64,000 nucleotides of DNA from Cryptomeria japonica (GCF_030272615.1 NC_081407.1:436140230-436204229), one strand, 5' to 3'. Positions 1-13,256 are shown, counted from the first letter of the stretch. The notes: a model not told the origin generated them from the letters alone. Numbers and translations are program-made.

Positions 1-2243
1 GAAAAGAAGGCAGGAACCTCTAGTGCACCCACCAGTAGATAATCCCGGAGTGCAAATGTCAAGAAGGAGAAGCCCCCTCCTCCTCCAAAGATACAAATTA
101 GAAGAAAAGAAAAAAAAGATGAGCCTCAAGCACCTAAAGCTACAGGGAAAAGAAAGAAAGAACAGGCACAAAGAGTCTTTAAGGTTGTAGCAGATGAAGA
201 AGAAGAGGAAACAGAATCAGAAGGAGGCAAGAAAGAATTAAGAGCAAGTGGAAAGAAATCTAAAGTGCTTGGTGCACCTACTGTTAAAACAGTTAAACTA
301 CGAGTAACTAAAGCCACTATACTTAAGAAATTATTGAATAATACAAGGAATTATGGTATATTGGTTGGTGTGCATAAGAATTATAATCATTTTGATGAGG
401 AAGAGCATAAACAAATTGAAGATTCAGTTGTTTGGTACATGAATCATCATAGCAAAGCATTCATAAAATTACAAGGACAGATACCTGATTCTTTGTATAA
501 TACACTAGAAGCAAGATGGCAAACTTCTATTAGGCAAGACAAAGAAATAATTGAGTATGTACTAATGCATTTGCAACCAGAGACATCTAAGGAAGAAGTG
601 CGGGAAATTATTTTAAGATCAAAACCATTATGTAGAACAAAGAAGAGGTTGACTAGATGGTTTGTTGGAGAATCCCAGTTGGTTCAAGTTGAGACTAAGG
701 ATATTTTAAAGAAGTTTTTAGGATTGGAGAAAGAGGAACCAGAATAGATTGAATCATGTGAGGAAGAAGATATTCTCGAGGCACTGGTAAATGAGGGTGA
801 ACTACCAGATGTATTTGAAATTGATGAGATATTTACTCAGATGGAGAAAGAGTCAGAAGGTGGTACTACATTAGTGCCTAATGTTCCTACTGTCACAGTA
901 GAAGAACCAATGATACCGAAAGATATTCCAACCGATAAAGGTGAAGAGAAGAAATATATAGAATTGAATGCACAAGATGATGATGTGCAAATCACTGAGC
1001 CCCCAGAGAAGGAAGAAATGCAAAAAGATACACAGGAGAGTGAACAAATAGATGTTGAGCAAACTAAAGAGCCACCAATAAAGGCGGATGAGAAGCAAAA
1101 AGAAGAATAGAAGCCGAAAGAAGAACAAGAGCAGAAAGTGACCGACTTAAAAGAAGATTGTTGATGATGATGAAGATGATGATACTGTATCTATTCAAGG
1201 ATCGATTAACATGGATATGTTAATTCCTACAGAATTGATGGAGATTTCATCTGCTATGTAATCTAAGGAAAAGAAGAAGATGATTCAAGCTCAAAGGCGA
1301 GAAGCACAAACTATACAGACTGTTATTGAGATATTTTTTAGTCTGTTACCAGAGACTGACACTAATAGTCTCTCAACCCCTATTGAGAAACTAGACCACT
1401 TGGTTACATCTGCACGAGAGCAAATGAAGAGTCTTGGAGAAGCTGCTTTATATAATGTTGAGAAAGAATATGAGAAGAAAAGAATTGAGCAATTGATCAA
1501 GGAAATTGACAAAGACAAAGTAGGTCTTACTATAAATATGGAGCACATCAAAGAAGCATTGAAGACCGGAGGTAAAATTATGTCTACAATTTGCAACTTT
1601 TCATTATTTTTGGATGATATTGATAAAATAGGAAGGCAAAGCAGCAGGAGCTAAAGAATTTGAATGAATCATTTGATCCTCTAAATGATTCAGTAACAAT
1701 TTTTGGTAGATCGGTTATAAGTATATAGTAGAAGCTTAAAGCATATGAGGTTGAACAGGTCAAGAGGACTAAATCATTGCAAGAGTTACAGACTCACCTA
1801 GACCCCAAGTTACAAATTTTGTAGATAAGTTACAAGGAGACAGAGGCAATTTTGCTTACACCAGAGATGAGTACACTCGATGTTATGGAATAGCTTGCAT
1901 ATCAGATCAAGACACACATTGGGATTACATCTACTCTTTTGGAGACATGGCGAATGATCTAAAAGTCTTGAAGACTAATTTTTCTGACATTTTTCTCAAA
2001 ATGTAATTGTGATGAACTCCTATACTTTTGGTAATGCAAAATTTGGTGTGTTGTAATGTATTTGCTTACCTTTGTCATTGTTGTCAAAGGGGGAGTATTA
2101 TAGGTTAGTCAAAATTTTGTAATAGCATGTAATTGCTAAGGGGGAGTTTTGTATTTGAGTTGAGTCATGAGTCATAATTTTTGTAATGTGACACTTAGAC
2201 AAAAAAATTCCTAAGTGTTGCCATCAATGCCAAAGGGGGAGAT
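1..2243 (+). mobile_element. 3' internal part of an LTR retroelement with accessory coding region (fossil)
   Basis: From the window edge to about 1.7 kb there are remains of a coding region in the + direction. It is rich in Lys and Glu, contains an acidic stretch near 0.85-1.1 kb, and has a likely coiled coil near 1.3-1.65 kb. No reverse transcriptase, integrase or protease motif is visible. The last 500 bp is noncoding, repeats short 'gggggag' runs, and ends in a polypurine tract (caaagggggagat) directly before TGTTGG. The same arrangement ends Copia-1 at 22.46 kb. The position, between where pol would lie and the 3' LTR, matches the accessory (env-like) reading frame of SIRE-type Copia elements, but the proteins here are not recognised. 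The region is broken in several places and is probably old. Confidence 0.6.
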
Positions 2244-2830
2244 TGTTGGCTTGATGATGATGACTTTATTTGTGTTGTCATTAATGTAAACCATTTTTTT
2301 TTAGTTATCTAAGTTGTTTAGACCAACCGGTAGAGCCTAACTGGTAGTGGAATCTATCAGACAGCAAAAACTGCTAAGTTGCAGACAACCTGTAAACAAG
2401 AACAATCACTTGATCATCAGACCGGTACGGATGATTGGAGAAGAGATAGACGGTGTGGTTTGGAATATATGTTTATGACATTGGTATGATTCTTTAATTG
2501 GAGCCACATCAGCAGATTCAGAGTATTGAGCAAGTTGTGATTGGAAGAACAGTCACAGGCAGGAAGAACAGAGAACTAGTAAAGTAGACTTACTTTGATC
2601 GGTTATCGGTAGACTTATTGTTATGTTTTGTTTGGCCGACATAAGTAAAGTGTAATGAGCATGAAAATACTGAAGGTGACTAGATTCATTGAATCTAAGG
2701 AATTGTTCCAAGGTTCTTAGCCAACTTAACAGAGTCTTCATAAGGAGATGGAAATTGTATGATTTCATGGGATCAAAAGTGAGAATTTGATCGTGCAGTG
2801 GAAGGAGTTAGGTTTTTATGTTTAGTCGGT
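2244..2830 (+). repeat. Probable 3' LTR, end uncertain (fossil)
   Basis: The LTR would begin with TGTTGG immediately after the polypurine tract at 2230-2243. It contains the CCGGTA-type motifs also seen in the Copia-1 LTR. No upstream partner LTR lies in the window. The right edge is unclear, because family A sequence starts at about 2.83 kb without a clean junction. The length given is therefore an upper estimate. Confidence 0.45.
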
Positions 2831-4790
2831 GATAGAAGCAGAGAAGAAGTGGATTTCTTGGCAATACGACTTGGGCAAGTTAGTGGTGCCAAATATATTC
2901 ATGGATGTCAACCTCCTGAAATTTTTCGCAGACAGATATGACCTTGTTACTAGAGTTAGAAGGGGGAATGAGGGAGAAATTTTGTTGACAATCAGGAGGG
3001 AGGAATTTCAAGAGATTTTTGATTTATATGAACCTTCTGCTACCTTGGTTCAGATAGATTTGAATGAACTAAAGGCAGAATATTACAGGATGAAGGGTTT
3101 TATTAGAGATGGCCTCCTTCCAGCTCATTTGGGAAAAGTAGGAGATACAACTTATCATATTGGCCCTACTTCAAAAGAGCCTTTTCCTATTGGTGCTTTT
3201 GCCAAATATTTGTAGGTCACTTTCTTTTCTTTGTGCTAGATTTTAGAGTTCAACCCTATTACAGTCATGCCACCTGATTTTATGTATATGGCTATACAAA
3301 TTTAGCATCCAAATTTTATAGTGGTTTTTGACTTTGCCCCGTACCTTGAAGAGAAGATTCATGAGAGGTTGCAAGATATGGTGTATTTAGCACTCACTTC
3401 TATTGGTATTCATTGTTAATGCACATGTTCTTATATAGAAATACATATTATTTTGAGGGTACCATGAATCTCAAGAGAACAGTTGACAATATTGAGGTGG
3501 CGGTGCAGCTTTGGCATATGGACATGTCTTGGGATAGGAAAGAAGCCAATTTTGTGAGGTTTGATAATAGTTTTGCTTCTAGATTGAGGCAAAGATTAAC
3601 AGTGAATCTGCCAAGTATTCCCATGCAGCTGCATGATTTTATACGACCAAAGGAAAGGTTGCCACTTTTTAAAATTGAGAACAACTAGGGGGACATTATC
3701 CCTTATCCTCTAAGTACATATATCAGAGTTTATGGTTTCCCTGGCTAGCCACATGTATGACCTTTTAATGTTCCTTTAAGGTTAGGTTTTGTTGAAGTAT
3801 TGTGGAAAATAGGTTGTATACATGATAAGGAGTTGAAGGGTAGAGGCAAAAGGACTATTTTCCTTGATTATATTGTCATATCATACTTTGTGATTATAAA
3901 AGGGGGATATGTGCATTTTGACAAGATTTTTGTACCATATCATTTAGGGGTTAGAACAATTAGACATAGTGACCCAGAGGGGTTTTACAATGTTTTCAAG
4001 GCAAGAATAAAAGGAAGCCCATTGCCCCATGAGCACAATTTCCCTGAGGATATAATAAGAAAATAATTTCATTTCATGACTCAAGATTAGAGGAAGGAGA
4101 AATGGGTAGCTTTTAGGAAGCTATGGGCTATAGTGTAGAAAATGGATCCCAAGTATGATCTAGTAAAAAACTTCACTCCATTTTGTGTCAAAGTTGATTT
4201 TGTCATGAAAAATTTTGATGAACTAATTCTTGTGTTGAAGGAAAAGACAACCAAACTTGAAGAAGTCCACGGCCGGAAAGTTGAGAGAATAAATGTGTAG
4301 TAGCCTACACCCATCACACTGGAAGAATCAACCCTGATTCTTTAGATGAGAATGAAATAGCCAAGTTCACTTCTTCCTCCACCTCACAGAATAGATGGGC
4401 TAGTAGAAGGTAGACCTAGCTATGTGCCTCCTCCAAATGGTGGTGTTGTAATGAAAAGGGTAAGAGAAGAAACAAGTAGTGAAGAGGAGAGTAGCAGTGA
4501 CAATGGAAGGTTGGTGAGAAGAAAAGGAAATAAAATAATGAAGATAGAGCCACCCCCAGAAACATAAGTAAAACAAAAGTCCTTCACCACCACATGTGCC
4601 TCTTTCACCTCCAAGGAAGGTTGAATAACAAAGAGTGGAGCAACACGTGGAAGAGAAACAAGAAGAGGATACCATTGTAGTGACAAATGCAGAGATGTAG
4701 ATTGGTATTCCTCCTGTGCCACTTGTTTAGAATTGGAACTCACTCCTTTTGACATTCAAGGAAGATCCTTTAGAGATTCAAGGAAGGAGG

Positions 4791-5900
4791 TGTTGGTGCC
4801 TAGAAACGGGTTTACACTGCTACAAGGCAGAGACCAAGTTGATTCCTTAAAATACCTATGGAAAACCACTCCCAACTGTCAATATCCTTCAGACTTGGAC
4901 CAACTACAACAAGTATCTACAAATCCTTCTAGACTTTGGGCTCTGCAAGACCCGGGAGGGTGATCCCTTAGCCAATTTGAAATCTTTGCACCATATTCAC
5001 AAATTATGCATAAAACAAAGAAGATAATCTCATGTAAAGGCTCAACAGATAGGGAGAATGCTCAGGAATGTAAAATTCCTCAATGATCCTCAACCAATTG
5101 GATCATGAGATGATTATGTGCACATATCAACATACATGAAAATAAAATATATTCTGATATTCAACCAAATATAGCAAGTTGTTGGTGAATTTGAATAGAA
5201 AATTGACACTAAAGACAATTACAAGCTACAATCAATGCATTACTCCATTGGGTACATGAATTCATACGACATAAAATGAATTCTGACAGAATTTTATTTA
5301 ACAGCATATAGATCTAAGATAGTATTGCCTTGCAATGTATCACATCTGCAACACCAACCCAAACTATTTATCAAAATCCCTACAATAGCCCTACCACTCT
5401 GCAATTCTACTCAAGCCTTTAATTGACCCCTTAGACCAAAGCATGAACAGAAAATACATACACCACAACAGTGGAATGAATGAGAAAATCCTTGATTCTA
5501 TTTTATTCAAAATATGGTAGAATAATACACTGGAGAGAAATGGATTTGAATTATATTTCTATTGAATAAATTAGCTATCTCTTTCAAAACACAATTTACA
5601 TTTAACTCCTTCAAGAACCTGCAAAAAATTAGACACAAGATTCTCTCTATTTTCTCTATAAAATGACTTTACAATTTGCTCGTTTCACCTAGACTTTGCT
5701 ACTAGTACCAAAATTTTGGAACACTAAAGGGACCAAAATCAGAACCCCGTCTCATAGCCCTGAATTCCCTTTTATAGAAAACAAGGGAGCTAACAAGCTT
5801 CAGGATAGAGGAGACACATGTCATCTTAAAATGATCACATATAACTGCATTTTATTACAAAAATATGTCATCCTTAATTAAGTTATAACCAATATCAAAA
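4791..5900 (-). repeat. Family A 3' terminal region, inner copy
   Basis: This is the reverse complement of about 11820-12935. Matching landmarks are the terminal CCAACA, a block reading AATCAACTTGG, a 'gggatcaccctcc' block, and a TATA-like tttTATAaaagggaattc block (here near 5.77 kb). A TATA-like box followed by about 1 kb that ends in CA is what an LTR would show, yet the other end of this copy lacks it. Confidence 0.65.
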
Positions 5901-8900
5901 TCTGCGGCCGCTTCTCTAAAACTCATGATGTATTCTACCACCATCGTTGTTGTTCTGGTTCAAAAAGATATTAGCCACTAGAAAACAAAAACATTTATAT
6001 CAAATTGTTTACAACCCTTATTCATCATTCAGATACATCCCACTCCATCCATTTTACTCTTCATCAAATGGCCATTCATAACTCATGAATTCATTAGCTT
6101 TTGCTTTGTATGGAGTGTATTTAACGGCTACTTGATTTTCCTCTCTTTCAAAAGATTCAAAAAATGACCCCATGGCAATTATTTTCTCCATGCTATCCTC
6201 TAGCATATCCATGTTCAACCCTTCACATATTAATTCTACCTAGGTATCGATGACTCTCTCTATGTCCTCTTTCCAAAATTATAGAGGCTTGATTGCACCA
6301 TTTTCATCCTCAATATCTGGAAAAAGTGTTTCACTCAACTCACTAAAATTTCTTATCAACTCCCTTATCTTTCTTTCTATATTTTCTTGTTCAGACCTAT
6401 CTGGCCTCTGAGCTTTTCTCTCATCAGTTCTCTTCTTAAACTCTTCAATTTTCATCTTCCACACTAATTGCAAAAAGGTCAGGCTTCTCACAAAAGTATC
6501 ATCCTCAAGAAACTTATCACATGCCTCCTTCCTTGCATCCCTAAAAGCTCTAGCCTGAATATCTAAAGCAGTGAGGTCCAACTCCAAATTAGGGAGCAAA
6601 GGAGGAATGCCAATTTGCATCTTTGCACTTGTTGCTACAAATGTATCTTCCTCCATTTGTTCTTCAACCTGCCTTAAAGGTGAAAAGGGCATGGGTGGTG
6701 GTGAAGGACTTCTCTCTGAATCTTCAAGATCAATGATTTTGACTCCTTTAAAAGGCTTGATTTGCACCTTTGGGGAAGGCTATGTCTTCATTATCCTTTT
6801 ACCTTTTCTCCTCACTAGTCCTCCACTATCGTTGTTTCTCTCTTCTTCACCACTTGTTTCTTCTCTTGTTCTCTTTTGAGAAGATTCATAAACAGGTCTC
6901 TTTTCTATTAGGCCATCTATTTTTTGAGGTAGAGGAGGTCGTGGGCCTGACTGTTGCATCCTCTTTTGATGAATCAAAACTTATTCCTCCACTGTGATGG
7001 GTGTTGGATGATGTACATCTCTTCTTTCAAATTTTTGGTCATGAACCTCTTCAAGTTTGGCCTTCTTCTCCTTCAATGCAAGAATCAATTCATCAAAATT
7101 ATTCATAACAAAATTGACTTTAGCACAAAATAGAGTAAAATCTTTTGTTGGGTCATAGCTTGGATCCATTTTCTGAATTGTAGTCCATAACTTCCTAAAA
7201 ACTATTAATTTCTCTTTCCTCCAATCCTGAGTCATGAAATCAAACTCATTTCGAATTATATTCTTAGGAAAGTTGTGCTCATGAGGCAATAGACCTCCTT
7301 TTATTCTTGTCCTAAAAATATAGTAAAACCCCTTTGGGTCACTGTGTCTAACTGTGCTAACCCCTAAATGATATGGTGCAAAGAATTTGTCAAAATGCTC
7401 ATATCCTCCTTTACAAATCACAAACTATGGGATGATAGTATAATCAGGGAAAATTGTTCCTTTGCCTTTTCCCTTTAATTCCTTATCATGGATTCACCCT
7501 ATCTACCACATTACTTCAGCAAAACCCATTCTCAAAGTAACATTAAAAGGCAATACATGTGGTTGACCAGAAAAACCCTAGATTCTAATAACAATGCTAA
7601 CAAGATAAGGGATGAAATCCCCTCAATTGTGCTCAATCCTTAGAAGTGGCAACCTCTCTTTAGGCCTTGAAAAATCATGCAGCTCCTTGGGGATCCTTGG
7701 TAGGTTCACTGTCAATCTTTGTCTGAACCTAGAAGAAAAGTTGTTATCAAATCTCACAAAACTAGCCTCATGTATGTCCCAAGACATATCCGTGCTCCAA
7801 AGTTGCACTGGAATTTCCTTATCGTCAATTGTCCTCTTGAGGTTCATAGTACCTTCAAAGTAATCTGTGTTCCTATACAGGAACATGTGCATGAGCAGGG
7901 AATACCAGTAGAAATGAGTGCCAGGAATGCCATTCTTGATATCCTGCAACCCCTCATGAATCTTCTCTTCAAGGTATGGAGCGAAGTCAAAAACCACTGT
8001 ATAATCTGGATGTTGAATTTGCATGGCCATATACATGAAATCAGGTGGCATAACTGTATTTGGATTGAAACCCAATATTTGGCATAGAGAGAAAAAGGTA
8101 GCCTGAAAATAAGGAGCAAAAGCACCAATGGGGAATGGCTCCTCTAAACTAGGGCCAATGTAGTACGTTGTCTCTCCTGCTCTAGCCAAATGCATTGGAA
8201 GAAAATTAGTTCTAATGAAATATTTCATTTTATAATACTCTGCCTTTAACTCATTTAAATCTACTTGTACCAGGTTAGCAGATGGTTCATATAAGTCAAA
8301 AATCTTCTGGAATTCCTCTCTTCTGATTATCAGCAGAGTTTCTCCTTCATTTCCCCTTATAACCCTCGAGACAGGTCATATCTGTTTGCAATAGCCTTAA
8401 GAAGGTCGACATCCATGAACACACTCGGCACCACTAATTTACCTAAATCATATTGCTAGGGACTTGAGAGTGGGGAATGTAAATTTCTCTGTCCATACCA
8501 TAATTTGAACATCTCTAACCCAGTCATTCATACCCTAGCATCAAGTGGTATTCTGTATCACTCAACCCTTCTCCTAGGGTTTTACCATGAACAAATTTCT
8601 ACCCTTGGTACTTATCATTTGTCGAGGGCTTTAATTTATCGATAAAATCATCAAAAAGATTTCTCTTCAAATATTCAATCCGTCCTAAATGCTTTCGTGA
8701 GGGAGCCATTCTACTAGACTAGGGTTTTCTAGTATAGCTTCAAATTGGGAAGGAAGAGACCAGGGCTAACACAAGATTTAAATTGCAATAGTAATTCAAG
8801 CAAATTTCACCTTTCTCTATCTAGCTTCTAACCTTGGAACAATTAAAACTCTTTTCCTACAATGTTTTGCACAATTCACAGCATCAATTGCTTCAAAACA

Positions 8901-9303
8901 GATGAAAAAGCTCAGACGAACTTACTGCTTTGATTACACTAAAAAACCCTAATTTTGTACTACGAGAAGTTGTCAAAATCTCCCTTGGCTCCGGAAGCAC
9001 TCTTCGATCTCTTCTAAATACTTTGGTGATTCAAAATAGTTGAGAGAACATTTAATTGCCTTCTGGAATGAAAAATCGTTGTCATATCTGCCATAATTAT
9101 TCGTACGAGTAAAGAAACGGCTCTAACTTGTATTTGAAAAAAGTTTAAAACCCGACCGTTAATCATCATTCACACTAGAAAATCTCACAAACCAAACCAG
9201 TCAATCTGACATTGACCCTCCAATATGGCAAGCGGACCCTCCAGAGGCATGACGTGGCACATCCAACTCACCACTTACTTCTCCACTTTCAGTGACCCCA
9301 CCG

Positions 9304-9720
9304 TCGGCTTTTCTCGGCCCACATTGGACATGTGGCATCATCTCGTGATGTCATGGTCCATAATCTCCTTGGATCTCTTGATCACGGGGTTGCGAGAACC
9401 GTTGGATCCATTCTTTGTTTACTTTATAGCCGCAGCAATCACTTAACAATGGCCGCTAACTCCCGAGCACTTCTTAGACCAGGATTAAAACATCATCATT
9501 CAATACAAGCATGTTCATATTGATGAACCATTAGTAACTCAGGTTTTACCTGTTGGGAACTAGCAACATCAAAGGTTTGAAAGGTCAAATTCGTCGGCTC
9601 ACCCTTCTCAACCGAGGACATGTGGCATCATCTCGTGATGTCGCGGTCTTTATCTTCCTTGCACCTTCGACCGCGGGGAAGCATGGACCATCAGATCTAT
9701 TATGCCTTTATCCACGGGCT
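9304..9720 (-). repeat. Duplicated ~100 bp block in the family A leader
   Basis: Two direct copies lie about 290 bp apart. They share a 25 bp identical core at 9328-9352 and 9618-9642, with diverged flanks (GTCGGCT before, CGGGG after). The blocks flank the TATA-like box (near 9425, minus strand) upstream of the family A reading frame, so they may be promoter elements. Confidence 0.6.
9422..9428 (-). promoter_or_regulatory. TATA-like box of the family A leader
   Basis: The minus strand reads GGCTATAAAGT about 720 bp upstream of the MAPSRKHLG start. The leader between them is AT-rich and ends in CCCTAG immediately before the start codon region. The box is suggestive only. Confidence 0.3.
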
Positions 9721-11819
9721 GAAGTATTAAAATATTAGACTTAGGAAAAATTTATAAGCTCTGGCATGAATATTAAAAGGGACCAACCATAGGGAAATCT
9801 TTTGTGCAACTTAAGAAAAACCATAAAGGGACCAGTCGAACACAACTTAATGCTTAGGAAATAAAATGGCCCCGCCAATGATAACTGACCCTTGGCTTAA
9901 TTGGAAAAAGGTAATGATTGAATATAACAAGCTTAGGGTTTTTCTTTTACAAGACTTAATCATAAATTCACAAACCCTAAACCCTAGACCTTGAACTTTG
10001 ACAAAGGGAAAAATAAATCCAGAATGACCAATATTTTGACTCAAACATGAAAAGTTTTGTGCAGTCATTTTTAGGACTATCAGGAGGCATGTAATAGATT
10101 TCTTGAGGATGAAGCCTTTGTAAGAAGCCCGACCTTCCTGTAATTTATATGGAAAATGAAGATAGAGGAACACAAGAGGAGAAGTGTTGAGAGAAAGGCC
10201 CAAAGGCCATACAGGTTTGATCAGGAAAATCAGGAAGACGTCAAGAATGAAAGGATGGAAGAATTTCAAAGGAATTATTGTAGATGAAGGAAAGATGATC
10301 ATAAATCAAGTCGGAGTCTTAATTTTTCTATAATGGGATATAGCTGATGTAGTGGCTTTTGATGCAATTAAGAAATCAAAAGATCAACAATTCAGTTCAA
10401 AGGAAGAAGCAAGGTTGACAATGAAAGGGTCAGAATTTGTAGATGATTATGCAACCTTGGCAATATGGGCACTAGAATAGGGGCCTAGAAGGCCTAATAT
10501 CAGTGATATAAATACAAACTTGAGGGGAAGCCTCATAATAAAAAGAGCCTCTGATACATCAAATTTTGAGGCCTCAAAGTTAGTTGTTGATGTGGCCAAA
10601 TTGGCCCATGAAACTTCAAAGAGGGAAGCTATGGAAAAAGAGGAACAAATGAAGTTTGAAAAGCTTTTCAATGATTATAATGAAGTTCAACAAATATGTG
10701 TGGAGCTACAAACTAAAGTTCAAATTCTTGAGCAAAGACAGATAGGAGCATCTTCTTCAGCTCCTACAATTGCATCAGTCTCGTCAACGTCTAGGTCTCC
10801 ACCTGTCTCACATGTAGATGAAGCGGTTCGGTTTGACAATGAGACTGATATTCAAAGCACGTCATTAGTGCCATATGTTGATGAAGAGCCTAAACCCACT
10901 AGATTGACCCGACAAGAGCCCAAATTTTAGAGAAAGTCAATGAGTTGGAAAATAAGCTAAATGAGTCAAAGGATCAGTCTACCTTTAAGAAAATAGAGAT
11001 AGTTAGTTCAATGCTTACTCATTTGAATGAGAAGCTGGACAGTAGATTAAATAGCATTCATTCTTTATATTGTTTATTGTTTAATGATATTCAAAGTTTT
11101 GACAGAGATACAGAAGTGGCAATCCCTTTGTTTACAAAATGGTTACAAAGGGGAAATGAACTTGGAATAATGTTAATGGCTTCCAAATACCATGCTGAGA
11201 GGTCGCCCATGCTTCATCCAATCTATTTGTTAGTAAAGTCAATGCAAGAAGCTCATATGCTGCCAGAAAATATAGAAAGGAAGATAAGGGAGTTGATGAG
11301 AAGCTTCAGTGAGCTTAATGAAATACTTTTGCCAAGTATTGAGGATTAAATTGGGGCAATCAAACCTTTACGATTTTGGAAAGAAGAGGCCAGAAAGAGT
11401 CATCAACACTCAAGTAGACTTTCTTTGTGAGGAGTTAGATACTGGCATGTTGGAGAACAGCATGGACAAGATAATATGTACAAGAATGTTCTTTGAATCT
11501 TTTGAAAGAGAGCCAAATCAAGTGGCAGTTAAGTATACTCCATACAGAGAAAAAGATGATGAGATTATGAATTTCAAATGGTCATCAGAAGAAGAATATG
11601 GTGAATGGAGTAATACTTACTTAAAGGAGGAGTAAGCATTACAAATAGTTAGTTAGTTAATTGTTTGATGTAACAGTCTGGTAGGTGGTTTTGTTTCTTT
11701 GCAACGGTTACTTTTTGGACGTGAGAAACAACAAGATGGGCCCATCTCAGATCTTCATTGAAAACAACAAAAGGGGATAAAGTGCATAAAGTGTCAAGAT
11801 GAATCAGTTGCAAATATTT

Positions 11820-12935
11820 GATGTTGGTTGTGACATTCTTTAAGGGGAATATTTTGTAACAAAATCATGGGTAACCGGTCATTTTTGAATGACAGGTGTC
11901 TCCTTTGGCCTGTAGCTTGTTTGCTCCCTTATTTTTTATAAAAGGGAATTCAAGGCCAAGAGACAGGGCTCCAAAATTGATCTATGTGCTTAGTTTTTTT
12001 CTAAAATTCAAATTCATAGGTTCTTGTAGCAAGTTTTAGGTGGGAATGAGCAAATTGTAAAGATTTTGCAGAGCAATATATAAGAGTCTTGTGTCAAGTT
12101 TCGTGTAGGTTCTTGAAGGAGTTATATGTAAATTGTTTTATGACAGAAATAGAAAACTTTATTCAAATAGAAATACAATTCTGATCTACTTCTCTCTATT
12201 CTACAATTCTATCATCTTTTGAATGAAATATAATCAAGGATTTCTTTCATTCAATGCATTGTTATGATGTATGTAGTTTTTGTTTATGCTTTGATCTAAG
12301 GGATCAATTAAATGCTAAAACAAAATTGCAGAGTGATAGGGTTTGTTCAGGGATTTGATAAGCAGTCTGGGTTAGAGTTGCAGATAAGAAATATTGTAAG
12401 GTAATATTAGCTTAGATCCTAATTCTATTAGATAGAATTATGTTATAATTCATTTTATGTCTTTTGATTTCAAGCACCCAATGGAGTAAGGCACTGATCC
12501 TAGCTTGTCATAAGTCTTTGCAGTCAATTTTATGCTCCGTTCATCTGTATTTGTTACAAACTGTTGATTATCATAATACATTTTAATATTATTTATGTTA
12601 TTTCATGTTTTATCCATCTCATGCTGAAATAGGTTGAGGATCACTGAAGAACCCGCCATTCTTGAGCATTCTCCCTCTTTGTTGAGCCTTTATATGAGAT
12701 TATCTGTTTAGTTTTGGTGTAATTTGTGAGTATGGTGGAGAGATTATAAACTCACCAAGGGATCACCCTCCTGGGTCTTGCAAAGCCCAAAGTGTAGAAG
12801 GATTTTCAGAATACTTGTCGTAGTTGGTCCAAGTTCTTGAAGATATTGATAGTTGGAGTTGGATTCTCCATAGATATTTTGAAGAATCAACTTGGTTTTT
12901 TCCCTCTACAATGTAAACCCTTTGGGGAACCAACA
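11820..12935 (+). repeat. Family A 3' terminal region, outer copy
   Basis: This is the inverted partner of 4791-5900. It has a TATA-like box (ttttttataaaaggg) near 11.94 kb, AT-rich sequence, and the end ...GGGGAACCAACA at 12935. It is followed by CTTCC, a candidate duplication whose 5' partner was not found because that end of the element is missing. Confidence 0.6.
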
Positions 12936-13256
12936 CTTCCTTAGCAATATATGAATCAATACTTCCTAAATTTGGTGTGGGTGTGATAGCTGTTATTTGA
13001 ACTAGGCAAGATCTATTTGTATATTCATGCTTTTATGCATTTAATATGTATTCTTTATGCATTTACTACATCGTAGGTTACATTCTTTAGATAGAATTTT
13101 ATTCAGGATTATTTATTATTAAATAGTTTTATCTATTTGATGAATAGAATAAATTAACATGTTGTTTGTTCAAATTTATTTATTATCTTCAACAATCAAT
13201 TATTAGAATTATTGTTTGACATTTGGTCTTGGATAAATTGTCTAAACAAAACTTAT
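12936..13256. other. AT-rich stretch without recognised features
   Basis: No coding, RNA or repeat structure was recognised between the family A end and the tandem repeat that follows. Confidence 0.5.

Larger units (their letters stand above)
4791..10082 (-). mobile_element. Family A element, inner copy, minus strand (fossil, class uncertain)
   Basis: The element is bounded by the direct duplication GGAGG (4786-4790 and 10083-10087). The interrupted sequence rejoins exactly when the insert is removed. It begins TGTTGGTGCCTAGAAA and ends TTTTTAGGACTATCA. On the minus strand the order is a leader with a TATA box near 9425, a start at about 8708 (MAPSRKHLG...), a long unknown protein running to about 6.28 kb, then a 3' region ending at 4791. 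The 3' region matches the end of the outer copy (11.8-12.94 kb), but the 5' end at 10082 does not, so there is no ordinary LTR pair. The two outer ends can be aligned as a weak inverted repeat (TGWTRGTNCCTARAAA). The coding part has many breaks. The protein is not one I recognise. Confidence 0.65.
2830..12935 (+). mobile_element. Family A element, + strand copy, split by an inner copy (fossil, class uncertain)
   Basis: Two blocks, about 2.83-4.79 kb and 10.08-12.94 kb, form one + strand copy. The interrupted reading frame at the left block edge (DIQGRSFRDSRKE) continues in the right block (FLEDEAFVR), in the order seen uninterrupted in the inner copy. The encoded protein is unknown. It has a conserved first half (IGPTSKEPFPIGAFA, FDLYEPSAT), a Lys/Glu-rich middle and, in this copy only, an extra segment with a coiled coil near 10.6-10.75 kb. 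The 5' end is missing. The right terminal 1.1 kb ends ...CCAACA at 12935. There is no pol region. The copy is heavily decayed, with many breaks. It may be a non-autonomous LTR element or an unclassified transposon. Confidence 0.55.

Noticed and set aside
2830-4790. Family A protein as a host gene
   Set aside because: Two copies in a nested inverted arrangement, both broken in many places, with a target duplication around one, indicate a mobile element.
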